A stretch of 64,000 nt of DNA from Parahaliea maris (GCF_008064665.1 NZ_VRZA01000005.1:1-64000); one strand, 5' to 3'. Shown: positions 19,154 to 27,979, numbered from the stretch's first letter. The notes: generated from the letters alone by a model not told the origin. Made by a program: numbers and translations.

Positions 19154-19894
19154 CTAGGATTCGGGATGAAGGTGTCCTGTCAACGACTCCATAGAAATGA
19201 TCGCATGCCGCTTAAAGCTGGCCACGCGTTGTTTGGAGTCTGGCAGGGTGCCAAAAAGTACAATGGAGCCTTCCGATAGCACGCCCATAAAATAGGCCAG
19301 GTCCATTGCTTCGGCTTCAGAAAGTTGCGGAAAACAGCGCCGACGTAATACCTTGGCCGCAGCCTCTGTCGTTTGCCGATAAAAATCATCCATCAAAGCT
19401 GCATCAGCGCTCGAATGCTCTGCCATCGCCCAGAGTTCGCGGAACAATCGAGCGGTGCGCGGCTCAATCGCGTCAGTGATCAACCAATCGAGGACTTCGC
19501 GAATCGAGTACAGCTCGACATCACCTGCAGGCTCTTCTTCAAGAAAATCTTCCCAACGCTTCAGGTAGCGCCCCAGCACATTCTCGATGAGTGCCAGGTG
19601 GAGTTTCTTCATGGAAGGGAAGTGGTAGGTAAGATTGCCAACTGCAATACCTGCTTCCTCAGCCACTTTTCTGGCTGTGAGGCCTGAGTAGCCTACCGAA
19701 AGCAAGACTTCCTCAGATGCAATAAGAATGCTGTCTACCGTCTCGCGCTTTTTCATTTTCCCCGTAGAAGCTGAGGGCTTTTTGACTTTAGCACTGGCTC
19801 TTTTCTTTCGGGCAACCCCGCTCTTGACAGCACTCTTCTTTCGGGCGGTCGTTTTCCGGGTGTTGTGTTTTCCTTCAATCACCTCTGCTGACAT
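19154..19894 (-). CDS. TetR/AcrR-family transcriptional regulator with a lysine-rich N-terminal tail
   Basis: A 246-aa repressor-type protein. The TetR DNA-binding domain covers about residues 50-100 (VDSILIASEEVLLSVGY, then TARKVAEEAGIAVGNLTYHF) and is followed by an all-helical ligand domain. Before it lies an unusual stretch of about 45 residues of Lys/Arg/Ala/Ser repeats (KKSAVKSGVARKKRASAKVK), resembling histone H1-like tails. The ATG at 19892-19894 has AGGAG 11 bases upstream. It is the last gene of the minus-strand SDR-SDR-NmrA-TetR series, whose promoter at 22.5 kb carries a motif A operator. It is therefore my best candidate for the motif A repressor, with autoregulation. This is inference. 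Confidence 0.82.
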   Translation of the reverse strand: MSAEVIEGKHNTRKTTARKKSAVKSGVARKKRASAKVKKPSASTGKMKKRETVDSILIASEEVLLSVGYSGLTARKVAEEAGIAVGNLTYHFPSMKKLHLALIENVLGRYLKRWEDFLEEEPAGDVELYSIREVLDWLITDAIEPRTARLFRELWAMAEHSSADAALMDDFYRQTTEAAAKVLRRRCFPQLSEAEAMDLAYFMGVLSEGSIVLFGTLPDSKQRVASFKRHAIISMESLTGHLHPES

Positions 19895-19931
19895 CGAAAC
19901 TGTAACTCCTGGAACCTGACGAATTGGGGCC

Positions 19932-20831
19932 TCAAAGTAACGAATCTTTGATACTACGTACATACTGCTCAAGCGATGTTCGCTCGCGCCCCAATAACTT
20001 TTCCAGCTCCTGTGTAGCTGGCACAGCACCGTATACTTGCGTCTCGTGCCCGAGGTAGGTCATGAGCGTATCGAATTTGTCGCCCATGATATCTCGAAGG
20101 CCGGTATCGTCATCGACCCAATCGACGCGCTCTCCCAGCTCGCGACTGATCAGTTCAGCCTGGTCCTGGTAGGTATAACGGGTACCACCGGTGACAAGGT
20201 ATTCACGGCCGACATGATCTTCTGCGGGATCGGTGAGAATTTTCACGAAGGCCTCCGCGAGGTCCCCCTCAGCAACCCATTGCCTGGCCATGTCGGTGGC
20301 GGCGGGCATACGGATCTTCCGCAGTTTACGTATATCTTCACCGTAAAACCACTCAATGTTGAATCCGATCCAGCAGGCCGCATTGACATAGCACACGGGC
20401 AATTGGCTGCTGTCGAGAAGCGGCTTCGCCTCCAGCGTAAGCATGGCCCCGCCTCGCGTGGCGAAAACATCCGGTGGTACACTTTCCCGGGTCAGCCCCG
20501 GAGGCAGGGCTATAAACCGTAGTACAAGCTCCACGCTGCCCTCGGCATTCAATGCTTCGATCAGATTAGGCGTGGCGATGGATTCATCGATGACCCAGTC
20601 TGTCATGACAACAAGAACCCGGTCGACATCCTTGACGGCTCTTTTCAGGCTGTCCAGGTCGTTCCAGTCAGCCTGCATGACTTCTGCCGACGGATACTTT
20701 TCCCCGAGCTCCATGACGCCTGAATCACGGTGACTGGTCAGTCGAAGTGTTACATCAGGGTGCTTCGCCACCAGTAGTTCAATTGTTGGCGAGGCGAGGT
20801 TTCCAAGAGCACCGATAATGAGTATACGCAT
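19932..20831 (-). CDS. NmrA-like NAD(P)-binding reductase
   Basis: A 299-aa atypical short-chain dehydrogenase. The N-terminus MRILIIGALGNLASPTIELL carries a Rossmann glycine motif (GxxGxxxS variant), and the layout matches NmrA/quinone-oxidoreductase-2-like proteins that act on quinones, azo compounds or as NAD(P)H sensors. The ATG at 20829-20831 fits the family start; upstream codons in frame look non-coding. It is 37 bases upstream of the TetR gene and about 60 bases after the SDR at 20.9 kb, on the same strand, so an operon is likely. The precise role is unknown. Confidence 0.78.
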   Translation of the reverse strand: MRILIIGALGNLASPTIELLVAKHPDVTLRLTSHRDSGVMELGEKYPSAEVMQADWNDLDSLKRAVKDVDRVLVVMTDWVIDESIATPNLIEALNAEGSVELVLRFIALPPGLTRESVPPDVFATRGGAMLTLEAKPLLDSSQLPVCYVNAACWIGFNIEWFYGEDIRKLRKIRMPAATDMARQWVAEGDLAEAFVKILTDPAEDHVGREYLVTGGTRYTYQDQAELISRELGERVDWVDDDTGLRDIMGDKFDTLMTYLGHETQVYGAVPATQELEKLLGRERTSLEQYVRSIKDSLL

Positions 20832-20893
20832 AGCAGATTGCCAATAGATTCCTGTCTGATTCAATCGATGTAGAAATAACTAACCACTTTGGA

Positions 20894-21604
20894 TTAGTGT
20901 CCGGAGAACGTTCCACCATCGGCTGACAGCACATTCCCTGTCATGAATCCGGCAAGGGGTGATGCCAAAAACAGCACCGGTCCTACAACGTCTTCAGGAA
21001 GGGTAAGCCTTCCCATTGGTACTTCATCTTCCATAGTTGGAGCCGTCGGCTGATCATTGGCTGCGGTCAACCCGACGATCTCCTTCTCCGATGTGTAGCC
21101 TTGGCATACACAATTCACTCGCACACCGTCGAGTGACAGGCGAAGTGACAGCATACGCGTATGATGGATAAGACACGCCATAGCTGCGGCAGGAATCGCC
21201 AGTCCAGGAGCTGCGCCCATTTGGCCAAGCGTTGAAGTCACATTTACAATCGCCCCGCTCGATTCACGCAGCGCCGGTATCGCCGCCTGGGCGGCAAAAA
21301 ATGCTGCTTTGAGTGGCATGGAAAACCCTGCTTGCCAATTGTCAGCCGAGGCTGCCTCAATGAGCTCCATGTCATTGATCCCCAGAGTAACTACCAGGAC
21401 ATCCAGACCACCCGTTGTAGCGATATATTCCTTGACCTTGGCACTGACAGCGTCGGCACCGGCGCTTTGCACAGCTCCGAGAATATCCACTTCGCCAGCC
21501 GAAGCACCAGCCTCAACAAAAGCTTTGGCAATTGCCTGCTGCACTGGGTCACCTGAACCCGCCACCAGGACTTTCTTTCCTGAAAAATTCATTGCGCTCG
21601 TCAC
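20894..21604 (-). CDS. Short-chain dehydrogenase-like protein lacking catalytic Tyr and Lys
   Basis: A 236-aa protein with the overall SDR fold: KKVLVAGSGDPVQQAIAKAF at the N-terminus, the VNVTSTLGQMG strand with serine, and a C-terminal LFLASPLAGFMTGNVLSADGG that is typical of SDRs. Where the active-site YxxxK should stand, the sequence reads GLAIPAAAMACLIH, so both tyrosine and lysine are missing. The cofactor glycine motif is also altered. The start is probably GTG at 21602-21604, with AGAGGA eight bases upstream; an ATG four codons later is the alternative. It is probably a non-catalytic partner of the intact SDR encoded just upstream, or an enzyme with a changed mechanism. Confidence 0.8.
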   Translation of the reverse strand: MTSAMNFSGKKVLVAGSGDPVQQAIAKAFVEAGASAGEVDILGAVQSAGADAVSAKVKEYIATTGGLDVLVVTLGINDMELIEAASADNWQAGFSMPLKAAFFAAQAAIPALRESSGAIVNVTSTLGQMGAAPGLAIPAAAMACLIHHTRMLSLRLSLDGVRVNCVCQGYTSEKEIVGLTAANDQPTAPTMEDEVPMGRLTLPEDVVGPVLFLASPLAGFMTGNVLSADGGTFSGH

Positions 21605-21640
21605 GTCACTTATCCTCTTCCTACAATCAATATTTGGCGA

Positions 21641-22414
21641 CTAGTTGCGCCCACCCCAGGAGCGCTGAACCGTCAGGCCGCCATCATTCACGATCGGCAC
21701 GCCGGTAAAGTACGCAGCGGCGTCGGTAGCGAGATACTCAATTGTTGAGGCACATTCCTCTTCTGTACCAATGCGTCCCAGCAAAGTAGCTTCTTCAACA
21801 AATCGGTGCACCTGACCACCGGTTGCCGCATTCTCCTCCGCGATGAGAGGGGTATCTATAAAGCCGGGACAAAGGGCATTTATGCGAATTCCCGCCGGCG
21901 CGAGCTCAACAGCCAACGACTGTGCGAGACTCATCATGCCGGCCTTGGCAACCGCATAGGCAAAGTTATCGGAAGGACCCGCACAGACACCGGCAGCTGA
22001 TGCCACCAGCAAAACCGCACCTCGGGACTCACGCAATGCCGGGAGCGCAAACTTCGTCAGGAGATAGCCCGAGCGGCAGTTGACGTCCATCACCTTGTCC
22101 CAATGCTCCTCGGTGATGTCCTCTGGATATGAGAGGTCGCCGATACCGGCATTGCACACCAGGTAGTCGAGCCCTCCCAACAGCTCCGTGGCGCTATCGA
22201 CCAATGCCCGGCACGAATCGGGATCACCAACATCTCCGGCAACCACGAACGTTCTGTCGGGAAATCCCAGGCTTGCGGCAGCCTCCTCGACGCGCTCAAG
22301 TTTACGGCCGTGTATGGCAACTTTTGCCCCTGCCTTGAGTAGCGCCTCGGCAGCGGCCCTGCCTATTCCCATAGTGCTACCGGTTATAAGAACTCTACGA
22401 TCCTGCAAACTCAT
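21641..22414 (-). CDS. Short-chain dehydrogenase/reductase (catalytically intact)
   Basis: A 257-aa classical SDR that oxidises or reduces a carbonyl/alcohol with NAD(P). Seen are the cofactor motif TGSTMGIGRAAAEAL, the NAG motif CNAGIGD, the catalytic serine in VASAAG, and YAVAKAGM with the active-site tyrosine and lysine. The C-terminal GVPIVNDGGLTVQ is typical. The ATG at 22412-22414 is six bases after GGAG. It is the first gene of the minus-strand operon running to the TetR gene. Its promoter region is shared with the divergent cupin operon and contains a motif A operator. Confidence 0.9.
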   Translation of the reverse strand: MSLQDRRVLITGSTMGIGRAAAEALLKAGAKVAIHGRKLERVEEAAASLGFPDRTFVVAGDVGDPDSCRALVDSATELLGGLDYLVCNAGIGDLSYPEDITEEHWDKVMDVNCRSGYLLTKFALPALRESRGAVLLVASAAGVCAGPSDNFAYAVAKAGMMSLAQSLAVELAPAGIRINALCPGFIDTPLIAEENAATGGQVHRFVEEATLLGRIGTEEECASTIEYLATDAAAYFTGVPIVNDGGLTVQRSWGGRN

Positions 22415-22475
22415 CACTGACTCCTCGGGGTTGTATCTGGCTCCGTATGAACGAACCCGAATTTTGATACGCGTA

Positions 22476-22508
22476 TTGACATTGCCACTATTTAGGACAA
22501 TAGTACTA
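22476..22508 (+). promoter_or_regulatory. Divergent promoter with motif A operator between the SDR and cupin operons
   Basis: On the plus strand TTGACA (22476-22481) and AATAGT (22499-22504) are 17 bases apart. The operator TAGGACAATAGTACTA (22493-22508) covers the -10 box. A minus-strand pair (TTGCTT with TACTAT, 16-base spacing) overlaps the same operator, so one bound protein could silence both operons. Confidence 0.6.
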
Positions 22509-22545
22509 GACCATTCACATTAAGCAAGAAAAATTTGGAGCAAGC

Positions 22546-22971
22546 ATGTCGAACGCAGACGATCAGCCGCGCCTCATCGAGCCAGTGCGACTGTCCCAGG
22601 CGGTAGCCGGCGGCACGGAACTCGAACACTTCGAGCCGTGGCCGGCAGGCATGCAACAACGCCGGGTTGGGCGACATGCACTCAAGGTCTGGTTTGAAGG
22701 GGAACACCTCACTGCCATGGTCTATCAGGCGGAAGAAGGCCAGCTTCGTTTTGAGTCTTTGCCCTATGACGAGCACGTCTATGTGCTCAGCGGTGGAGCT
22801 GTGCTCGAGACAGACGCAGGTGAGAGACACGATTATGGCCCGGGAGACGTTTTTGTCGTCCCCAAGGGCTGGAGCGGTACCTGGGAATTTCTGAAGGACT
22901 ACCGAGAATTGGTTGTGTTTGAGACCAGTTCCGTGAATGCGGCAATGAATGCATGGTTTGGCTGGGAATGA
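22546..22971 (+). CDS. Cupin-domain protein
   Basis: A 141-aa small beta-barrel protein. The cupin core lies at about residues 50-125, with FESLPYDEHVYVLSGGAVLE and YGPGDVFVVPKGWSGTWEF. It resembles the EutQ/DUF861-like cupins often found next to amine and ureide catabolic genes. Only part of the usual metal-binding set is obvious (Glu and His in YDEHVYVL), so metal binding is uncertain. It is the first gene of a plus-strand operon that continues into the FAD/GcvT protein, kinase and MFS transporter. It could be an isomerase, a lyase or a sensor. Confidence 0.82.
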   Translation: MSNADDQPRLIEPVRLSQAVAGGTELEHFEPWPAGMQQRRVGRHALKVWFEGEHLTAMVYQAEEGQLRFESLPYDEHVYVLSGGAVLETDAGERHDYGPGDVFVVPKGWSGTWEFLKDYRELVVFETSSVNAAMNAWFGWE

Positions 22972-23056
22972 GTATTACCGAGTCTCTGGCACTTTGATTA
23001 GCCAAGTCGCCAAGGCAATCCCACCGAACGCAACCTGAAAAAATTGAGGAAAGAAA

Positions 23057-25522
23057 ATGAGTAAACCTTTGCCCGAAAAAGCCAATGTTGTCATCCTCGG
23101 TGGCGGTATCATTGGCGCTTCAACCCTGTATCACCTGGCCAAGTCGGGCGTCGAGAACTGCGTCCTGCTGGAGCGCGACCAGTTCTCCTGCGGCACTACC
23201 TGGCACGCAGCGGGCCTAACCTCCAGAATGCGTGAGTCGGCCAGCCAATCCCGACTGGTGCAGTACACCTGTGATTTGTTCAAGTCCCTCGAGGCGGAGA
23301 CGGGACAGGCGACCGGTGTTCGCGAGCAGGGCACGCTGTACATCGCCACCAATGAAGTGAGATACGAGGCGCTGCGCCGCTCTGCCTCCGCCTCCCAGCA
23401 TATGGGTGTCAAGGTGGACGCACTTGACCTGGACGGCGTTATGTCTCGCTGGCCCCTACTCAACCCGGAAGGTGTTCACGGCGGCATTTACATCCACGGT
23501 TCGGGTAGCGTGAATCCGATCGATGCGACGATGGCGCTGGTCAAGGGTGCGCGTCTTCATGGTGGCCAAGCGTTCGAGAAGACTACAGTCGACGACATTC
23601 TTACCCACAAAGGACGGGTGGTCGGTGTTAAAACCGACCGTGGCGAAATCGCCTGTGACACGGTACTCCTTGCCGGTGGCTTGTGGAGTCACAAGATCGC
23701 TAAAAAGCTTGGCGTGGCGCTTCCTCTCTACTCCGCGGAGCATTACTACATTGTCACAGAGTCGGTACCTAACCTCGACCCGACCCTCCCAGTGCTGGGC
23801 AGCCCTGACGAATCGGCTTATTTCAAGGAAGACGCTGGTAAACTTCTGGTCGGTTTTTTCGAGCCCAAGGCGAAGGCCTGGCCCCCAAGGGGACAGGACA
23901 TCCCAACTGAATTCTCCTTCTCTGAATTGCCTTTCGACTTCGAGCACCTCGAACCACAGCTTGAGCAGGCATTCAGCCGGGTTCCAGTATTAAACGAGGT
24001 CGGTATTCAGTTGATGTTCTGCGGCCCCGAAAGCTTTACCAGCGATAGCCGGGCTGTTATGGGGCCGGCAGCTGAAGTGCAGGGGCTCTATATCGCGTCG
24101 GGTTTCAACTCTCACGGCATTCTGTCGTCCGGCGGCGCAGGTAAAATGATGGCAGACTGGATTCGCGACGGCCTGCCAAGCCAGGGAATGGCCTCGACCC
24201 ACTCACATCGTTTGATGCCCTTCCAGGCCAACACCCGCTATATGCAGGAGCGTGTAACCGAGTCGCTCGGCTTCAACATGACGCTTCATTGGCCAGGTCA
24301 CCAGTTAAAGACCGCACGAAACATACGCCATATGCCCGTACATGACCGGCTCATTGACGCCGGTGCGGTGATGGGAGAACGGGCAGGCTGGGAAATTCCG
24401 CTGTACTATGACAAACCCGGTGCCACCCTCCCCCACAAACCCAGCCTCGGCTATCAGGAATGGTTCCCCAAGGTTGCCGCTGAGTGTGAAGCAGCACGGG
24501 ATAAGGCCGTACTGGTAGATCAATCCTGTTACGGCAAACTACTGATTTGCGGTCCGGACGCTGTCGCTGCCCTGAATCATCTCTCCGCTAACGAGATGGA
24601 CGTTCCGGTTGGTCGCTCTGTTTATACCCACTGGCTTAATCCCCGCGGCGGTATCGAGGCCGATATCGTACTCATGCGCATGGCAGAGGAAGAGTTTCTG
24701 CTGATCACGGGCCCTGGTAGTCAGGTCCGGGACCGCTGTTGGTTTAACGCCAATAAACCAGCCGGTCTCAATGCCCAGTGCATTGACGTCACGGCACAGT
24801 ATGGCATGTTCTCCATGTCCGGGCCTGCCTCCAGGGAAATCCTTGAGTCGCTCACTGATGAGGATGTATCCAAAGCCTCGCTTCCCTTCGGGCACGCCCG
24901 ACTGATGGATATTGGCATGGGCCGAGCATGGGTATTGCGTCGCTCTTTCATGGGGGAACTCGGCTACGAAATCTTTCCGACCGGCGACCTGTGTCGACAC
25001 GTCTACGATGCCCTTTTTGAAGCGGGTGCTTCCAAGGGGTTGGTCAATGCCGGATTCTTTGCGTTGATGACGTCGCGAGTTGAAAAAGGTTTCGTACACT
25101 TCGGGCACGACATCAGCGAAGACGACACACCACTGGAAGCCGGTCTGCGCTTTGCCGTCAATTTTGACAAAGATAGCTTTATCGGCCGCGAAGTGCTTGA
25201 GCAACAGCGCGACGCAGGCCCCATCGAGAACCGAATCGTTCACCTGCACGTACCCGGGGCCAGCCTCGAAAATGGCCCCTACCTGTACAGGAATGAGCCG
25301 ATCTGGCGAGGAGACGAGCTTGTCGGCTATGTGACGTCGGGCGCGTGGGGCTTCCGCATGGGCGCTTGCCTGGGCATGGCTTCCGTGAAAAACGCCGGCG
25401 GTGTGACCGCCGACTGGCTTGCTGAAAGTGGCTTCGAGGTGGAAGTTGCCGGCACCCGGTATCCGGTAGAACTCAAATTTGGCGGCTTCTATGACCCGAA
25501 AAGTGAACGGATGCGAGCCTGA
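23057..25522 (+). CDS. FAD-dependent oxidoreductase / GcvT-domain protein (second paralog)
   Basis: An 821-aa paralog of the protein at 8.9-11.4 kb with the same domain order: FAD domain (VVILGGGIIGASTLYHLAKSG), CGTTWHAAG with the presumed covalent FAD histidine, a middle domain, and a GcvT-like C-terminal half. Predicted chemistry is oxidative demethylation or deamination with THF accepting the carbon and ETF the electrons. The ATG has GAGGAAAG just upstream. It belongs to the cupin-FAD/GcvT-kinase-MFS operon under a motif A operator, while the first paralog has motif B. The two probably handle successive or alternative N-methyl substrates; this is inference. Confidence 0.86.
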   Translation: MSKPLPEKANVVILGGGIIGASTLYHLAKSGVENCVLLERDQFSCGTTWHAAGLTSRMRESASQSRLVQYTCDLFKSLEAETGQATGVREQGTLYIATNEVRYEALRRSASASQHMGVKVDALDLDGVMSRWPLLNPEGVHGGIYIHGSGSVNPIDATMALVKGARLHGGQAFEKTTVDDILTHKGRVVGVKTDRGEIACDTVLLAGGLWSHKIAKKLGVALPLYSAEHYYIVTESVPNLDPTLPVLGSPDESAYFKEDAGKLLVGFFEPKAKAWPPRGQDIPTEFSFSELPFDFEHLEPQLEQAFSRVPVLNEVGIQLMFCGPESFTSDSRAVMGPAAEVQGLYIASGFNSHGILSSGGAGKMMADWIRDGLPSQGMASTHSHRLMPFQANTRYMQERVTESLGFNMTLHWPGHQLKTARNIRHMPVHDRLIDAGAVMGERAGWEIPLYYDKPGATLPHKPSLGYQEWFPKVAAECEAARDKAVLVDQSCYGKLLICGPDAVAALNHLSANEMDVPVGRSVYTHWLNPRGGIEADIVLMRMAEEEFLLITGPGSQVRDRCWFNANKPAGLNAQCIDVTAQYGMFSMSGPASREILESLTDEDVSKASLPFGHARLMDIGMGRAWVLRRSFMGELGYEIFPTGDLCRHVYDALFEAGASKGLVNAGFFALMTSRVEKGFVHFGHDISEDDTPLEAGLRFAVNFDKDSFIGREVLEQQRDAGPIENRIVHLHVPGASLENGPYLYRNEPIWRGDELVGYVTSGAWGFRMGACLGMASVKNAGGVTADWLAESGFEVEVAGTRYPVELKFGGFYDPKSERMRA

Positions 25523-25629
25523 GCAACAATTCAAGCGGCCGAAGGCCAATCAACCGAACAGCGCGCAAGCCCGGCCGTCAGCCCGGGAGATATGCGGCAG
25601 CTATAACAGAACGATCCTGGAGGGCTAAA

Positions 25630-26670
25630 ATGTCTGGTGACAACAGCGGTACTGAACACACCATTTTCAGCGAAATTTCAAACGTGCGCCGGGACTGGTC
25701 ACCGGAAAAAGTCCGCGACTACATCGCGGACCTGCCAATCTGGCCGGAAAACACCGAGGTTCGCCAGAAGTTTGGTGGGCTGACCAACCGGACCTACTTT
25801 GCCTATGTCGACGGTGCCCCAAAGTACGCCATCAGGGTTGGATTCGACCAGTATCGTACCCGACAAACCGCCGTCATCGAATCGACGCTGGCGGCACAAC
25901 GCCTCGGCATTGGCCCGCGCCTGATCTACGCAGAGCCCAACGTGTCAGTAACAGAATTCGTGGAGGGCGAGGGCCTCAGCCTTGAGGACATGAAAGACCC
26001 TGATGTCATGCGCAGTGTCATCGACATGATGAAGGTCATTCACAACGGCGGCTCGGCAGTGAAGGAAACCATCAGCTACTGGTGGCCTTTCGATACGATA
26101 CGTCGCTGGATGGATGCCATGGAAGTTGGAAAGGCCGCTACTGACTGGCAGCCCTCCCCCTGGGCGGACCAGCTACCTCGCCTGCGAGGTATTGTCGATC
26201 GCCTTGAACGCGGCATCGGTCCGTTCATCCCTACGTTTACCCACAACGACATGACCTTTGTAAACCTGTTCAAGAGCCCTTCTGGCGAAATCAGGATCAT
26301 TGACTGGGATGGCGGCGCCTACGGGCACCCTATGTTCGATCTGGGCGAAATGCTGATGTGGGCGGAGGCCGATGAGCAAACCTGTATCAAAGCCATCAAA
26401 TACTACTTCGGGGACATCAGCGACGAGGATCTGGAACAGCGACTTACCGAGGTGCACGCCTTCCAGACCATTGCCGCGCTTCGCCTGGTAACCGAATGCC
26501 TTTATACCGACCTTGACCCTTACTACCACGTAACACCGGAAGAGTTCGCTGAGGGGATGAAAGAAATTCTGCCTGGGCAGAAGGCCGCGCTGATCGGTCT
26601 GGCGGAGATGCTTATGCCTCGCTTCGAAGAGCTCTGGTCAGATTACCAGCACCTGTTTCCAGAGGCTTAA
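25630..26670 (+). CDS. Choline/ethanolamine kinase-like phosphotransferase
   Basis: A 346-aa protein kinase-like fold enzyme of the choline kinase/aminoglycoside phosphotransferase group. The catalytic loop is FTHNDMTFVNLF (HxDxxxxN) and the metal-binding segment is IRIIDWDGGAYGHPMFDLGEM. The N-lobe LTNRTYFAYVDGAPKYAIRV resembles choline kinases. It probably phosphorylates an amino alcohol or a related small amine in the cytoplasm using ATP. GGAG lies eight bases before the ATG. Its place between a demethylase-like flavoprotein and a transporter supports an amine substrate, but its identity is open. Confidence 0.85.
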   Translation: MSGDNSGTEHTIFSEISNVRRDWSPEKVRDYIADLPIWPENTEVRQKFGGLTNRTYFAYVDGAPKYAIRVGFDQYRTRQTAVIESTLAAQRLGIGPRLIYAEPNVSVTEFVEGEGLSLEDMKDPDVMRSVIDMMKVIHNGGSAVKETISYWWPFDTIRRWMDAMEVGKAATDWQPSPWADQLPRLRGIVDRLERGIGPFIPTFTHNDMTFVNLFKSPSGEIRIIDWDGGAYGHPMFDLGEMLMWAEADEQTCIKAIKYYFGDISDEDLEQRLTEVHAFQTIAALRLVTECLYTDLDPYYHVTPEEFAEGMKEILPGQKAALIGLAEMLMPRFEELWSDYQHLFPEA

Positions 26671-26699
26671 ATACCTAGCAGACCTGCAGGGGAGTTGAG

Positions 26700-27896
26700 A
26701 TGCACGAGGCATTCCGATCCAGAGTCATTCTAAGCGCCGTCCTGGCCTACGCCGCGGCGATCACGGCCTGCAATGTGATTCCAGCTCAGGTGCCCGCCTT
26801 TGCCAGTGTGCAACAGCTCAACCCTGAGCAGATCGGCACTGTTGCGATGAGCGAGGTGCTTGCACTTGCGCTGACCACCATCTTCGCGGCTGCCCTGCCT
26901 ACCAGGTTAGGGGTCATGGCTGGGATATTCGGAGCCCTCTGCGTTGCTCTGGGTCAGTTGAGCTCGATCTGGGTCCCTGGGCTATTGCCACTGGCGGTGA
27001 CCCGCGGTCTCGTTGGTCTCGGTTGTGGGCTGGCTGCGGCGGCCGTGTCGCACACGATCGCCAGGTCGGCAAACCCCGCGCCAGCCTTTGGCCTGGCCAA
27101 CGGCTTGTCGGCCGTCATGATCGGTGCTTTCCTTATTTTCATCCCCTGGGTTCCCAGTGACCACCCGGGGGTGAGGGTCTTTGTTCCACTTGCGGTGCTC
27201 GGTCTTGGACTGGCAGCCGCTACGTTTCTAGCGACCCGTACGTCTGTGCATGAAAACGATGAGGCTGAATCCGATCACGCCCCTGCAGTACCGAGCGACC
27301 ACGCAACGGGAGTCACTCCCCTGCTCCTGTGTCTTGGCACACTGGTAATGTTTATTCCGTTAGGTGGAATCTGGACCTTTTCAGTGCAACTCGGCCTGGA
27401 CAACGGCCTCTCGGAGCGCTTGATTGGTGGTCTTCTGGTTTTTGCCGTGTTTGGTGGTTTCGTCGGAGGAACGGCGGCGGCCTGGGTGGAAACCCGGGTT
27501 GGCCTGGTCCGTACGATGCTTCTCGGGGCTGCCAGCTGTATCGCCGCGTGTATCGCGGTAGGGACCGTCGGCGGTGCGATTTCCTTTGCTATCGCTTTTT
27601 GCCTCTACTCGGCAGCCTACCAGTTCACCATCAGCGCCTTCCAGATCACGGCAGCCTTCGCTGACACCCAGGGTCGCCTGCCTGCTGTACTGCTCGGGAT
27701 CACACTTGTCGGCTACGCAATGGGTAGCTATGTCGTCGGTTACCTGATCAACAACAATCTGAGTCAGCTGATCTGGATCGGCGGTGGCGTTGTCTGCGCT
27801 GCCGCGGCCCTGCCCGCACTGCTGGCCGCAAGTCGGGTAAGTTCAGCGCTGTCCTCCGGTCAATCTGACGTGTCGGACGCCTGCATAGCCAACTGA
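26700..27896 (+). CDS. MFS transporter
   Basis: A 398-aa inner-membrane protein with about 12 hydrophobic helices of the major facilitator superfamily. A short charged loop (HENDEAESDHAPAVPSDHA) lies between the two six-helix halves. I see no diagnostic substrate motif. GGGGAG lies seven bases before the ATG. It is the last gene of the cupin-FAD/GcvT-kinase operon and likely carries the substrate or a product of that pathway across the inner membrane. Confidence 0.87.
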   Translation: MHEAFRSRVILSAVLAYAAAITACNVIPAQVPAFASVQQLNPEQIGTVAMSEVLALALTTIFAAALPTRLGVMAGIFGALCVALGQLSSIWVPGLLPLAVTRGLVGLGCGLAAAAVSHTIARSANPAPAFGLANGLSAVMIGAFLIFIPWVPSDHPGVRVFVPLAVLGLGLAAATFLATRTSVHENDEAESDHAPAVPSDHATGVTPLLLCLGTLVMFIPLGGIWTFSVQLGLDNGLSERLIGGLLVFAVFGGFVGGTAAAWVETRVGLVRTMLLGAASCIAACIAVGTVGGAISFAIAFCLYSAAYQFTISAFQITAAFADTQGRLPAVLLGITLVGYAMGSYVVGYLINNNLSQLIWIGGGVVCAAAALPALLAASRVSSALSSGQSDVSDACIAN

Positions 27897-27979
27897 GGCA
27901 ACAAGGGAGCACTGTCGAACAGCGTTGGTCCTGTATCAACTCCCGGTAGCCCTGTTGGCTTGCAGCGAATTTCGTTCTG

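Noticed and set aside
24539-25549. 336-codon minus-strand frame opposite the second FAD/GcvT gene.
   Set aside because: Antisense shadow of a high-GC gene; the sense strand encodes conserved GcvT-domain sequence.
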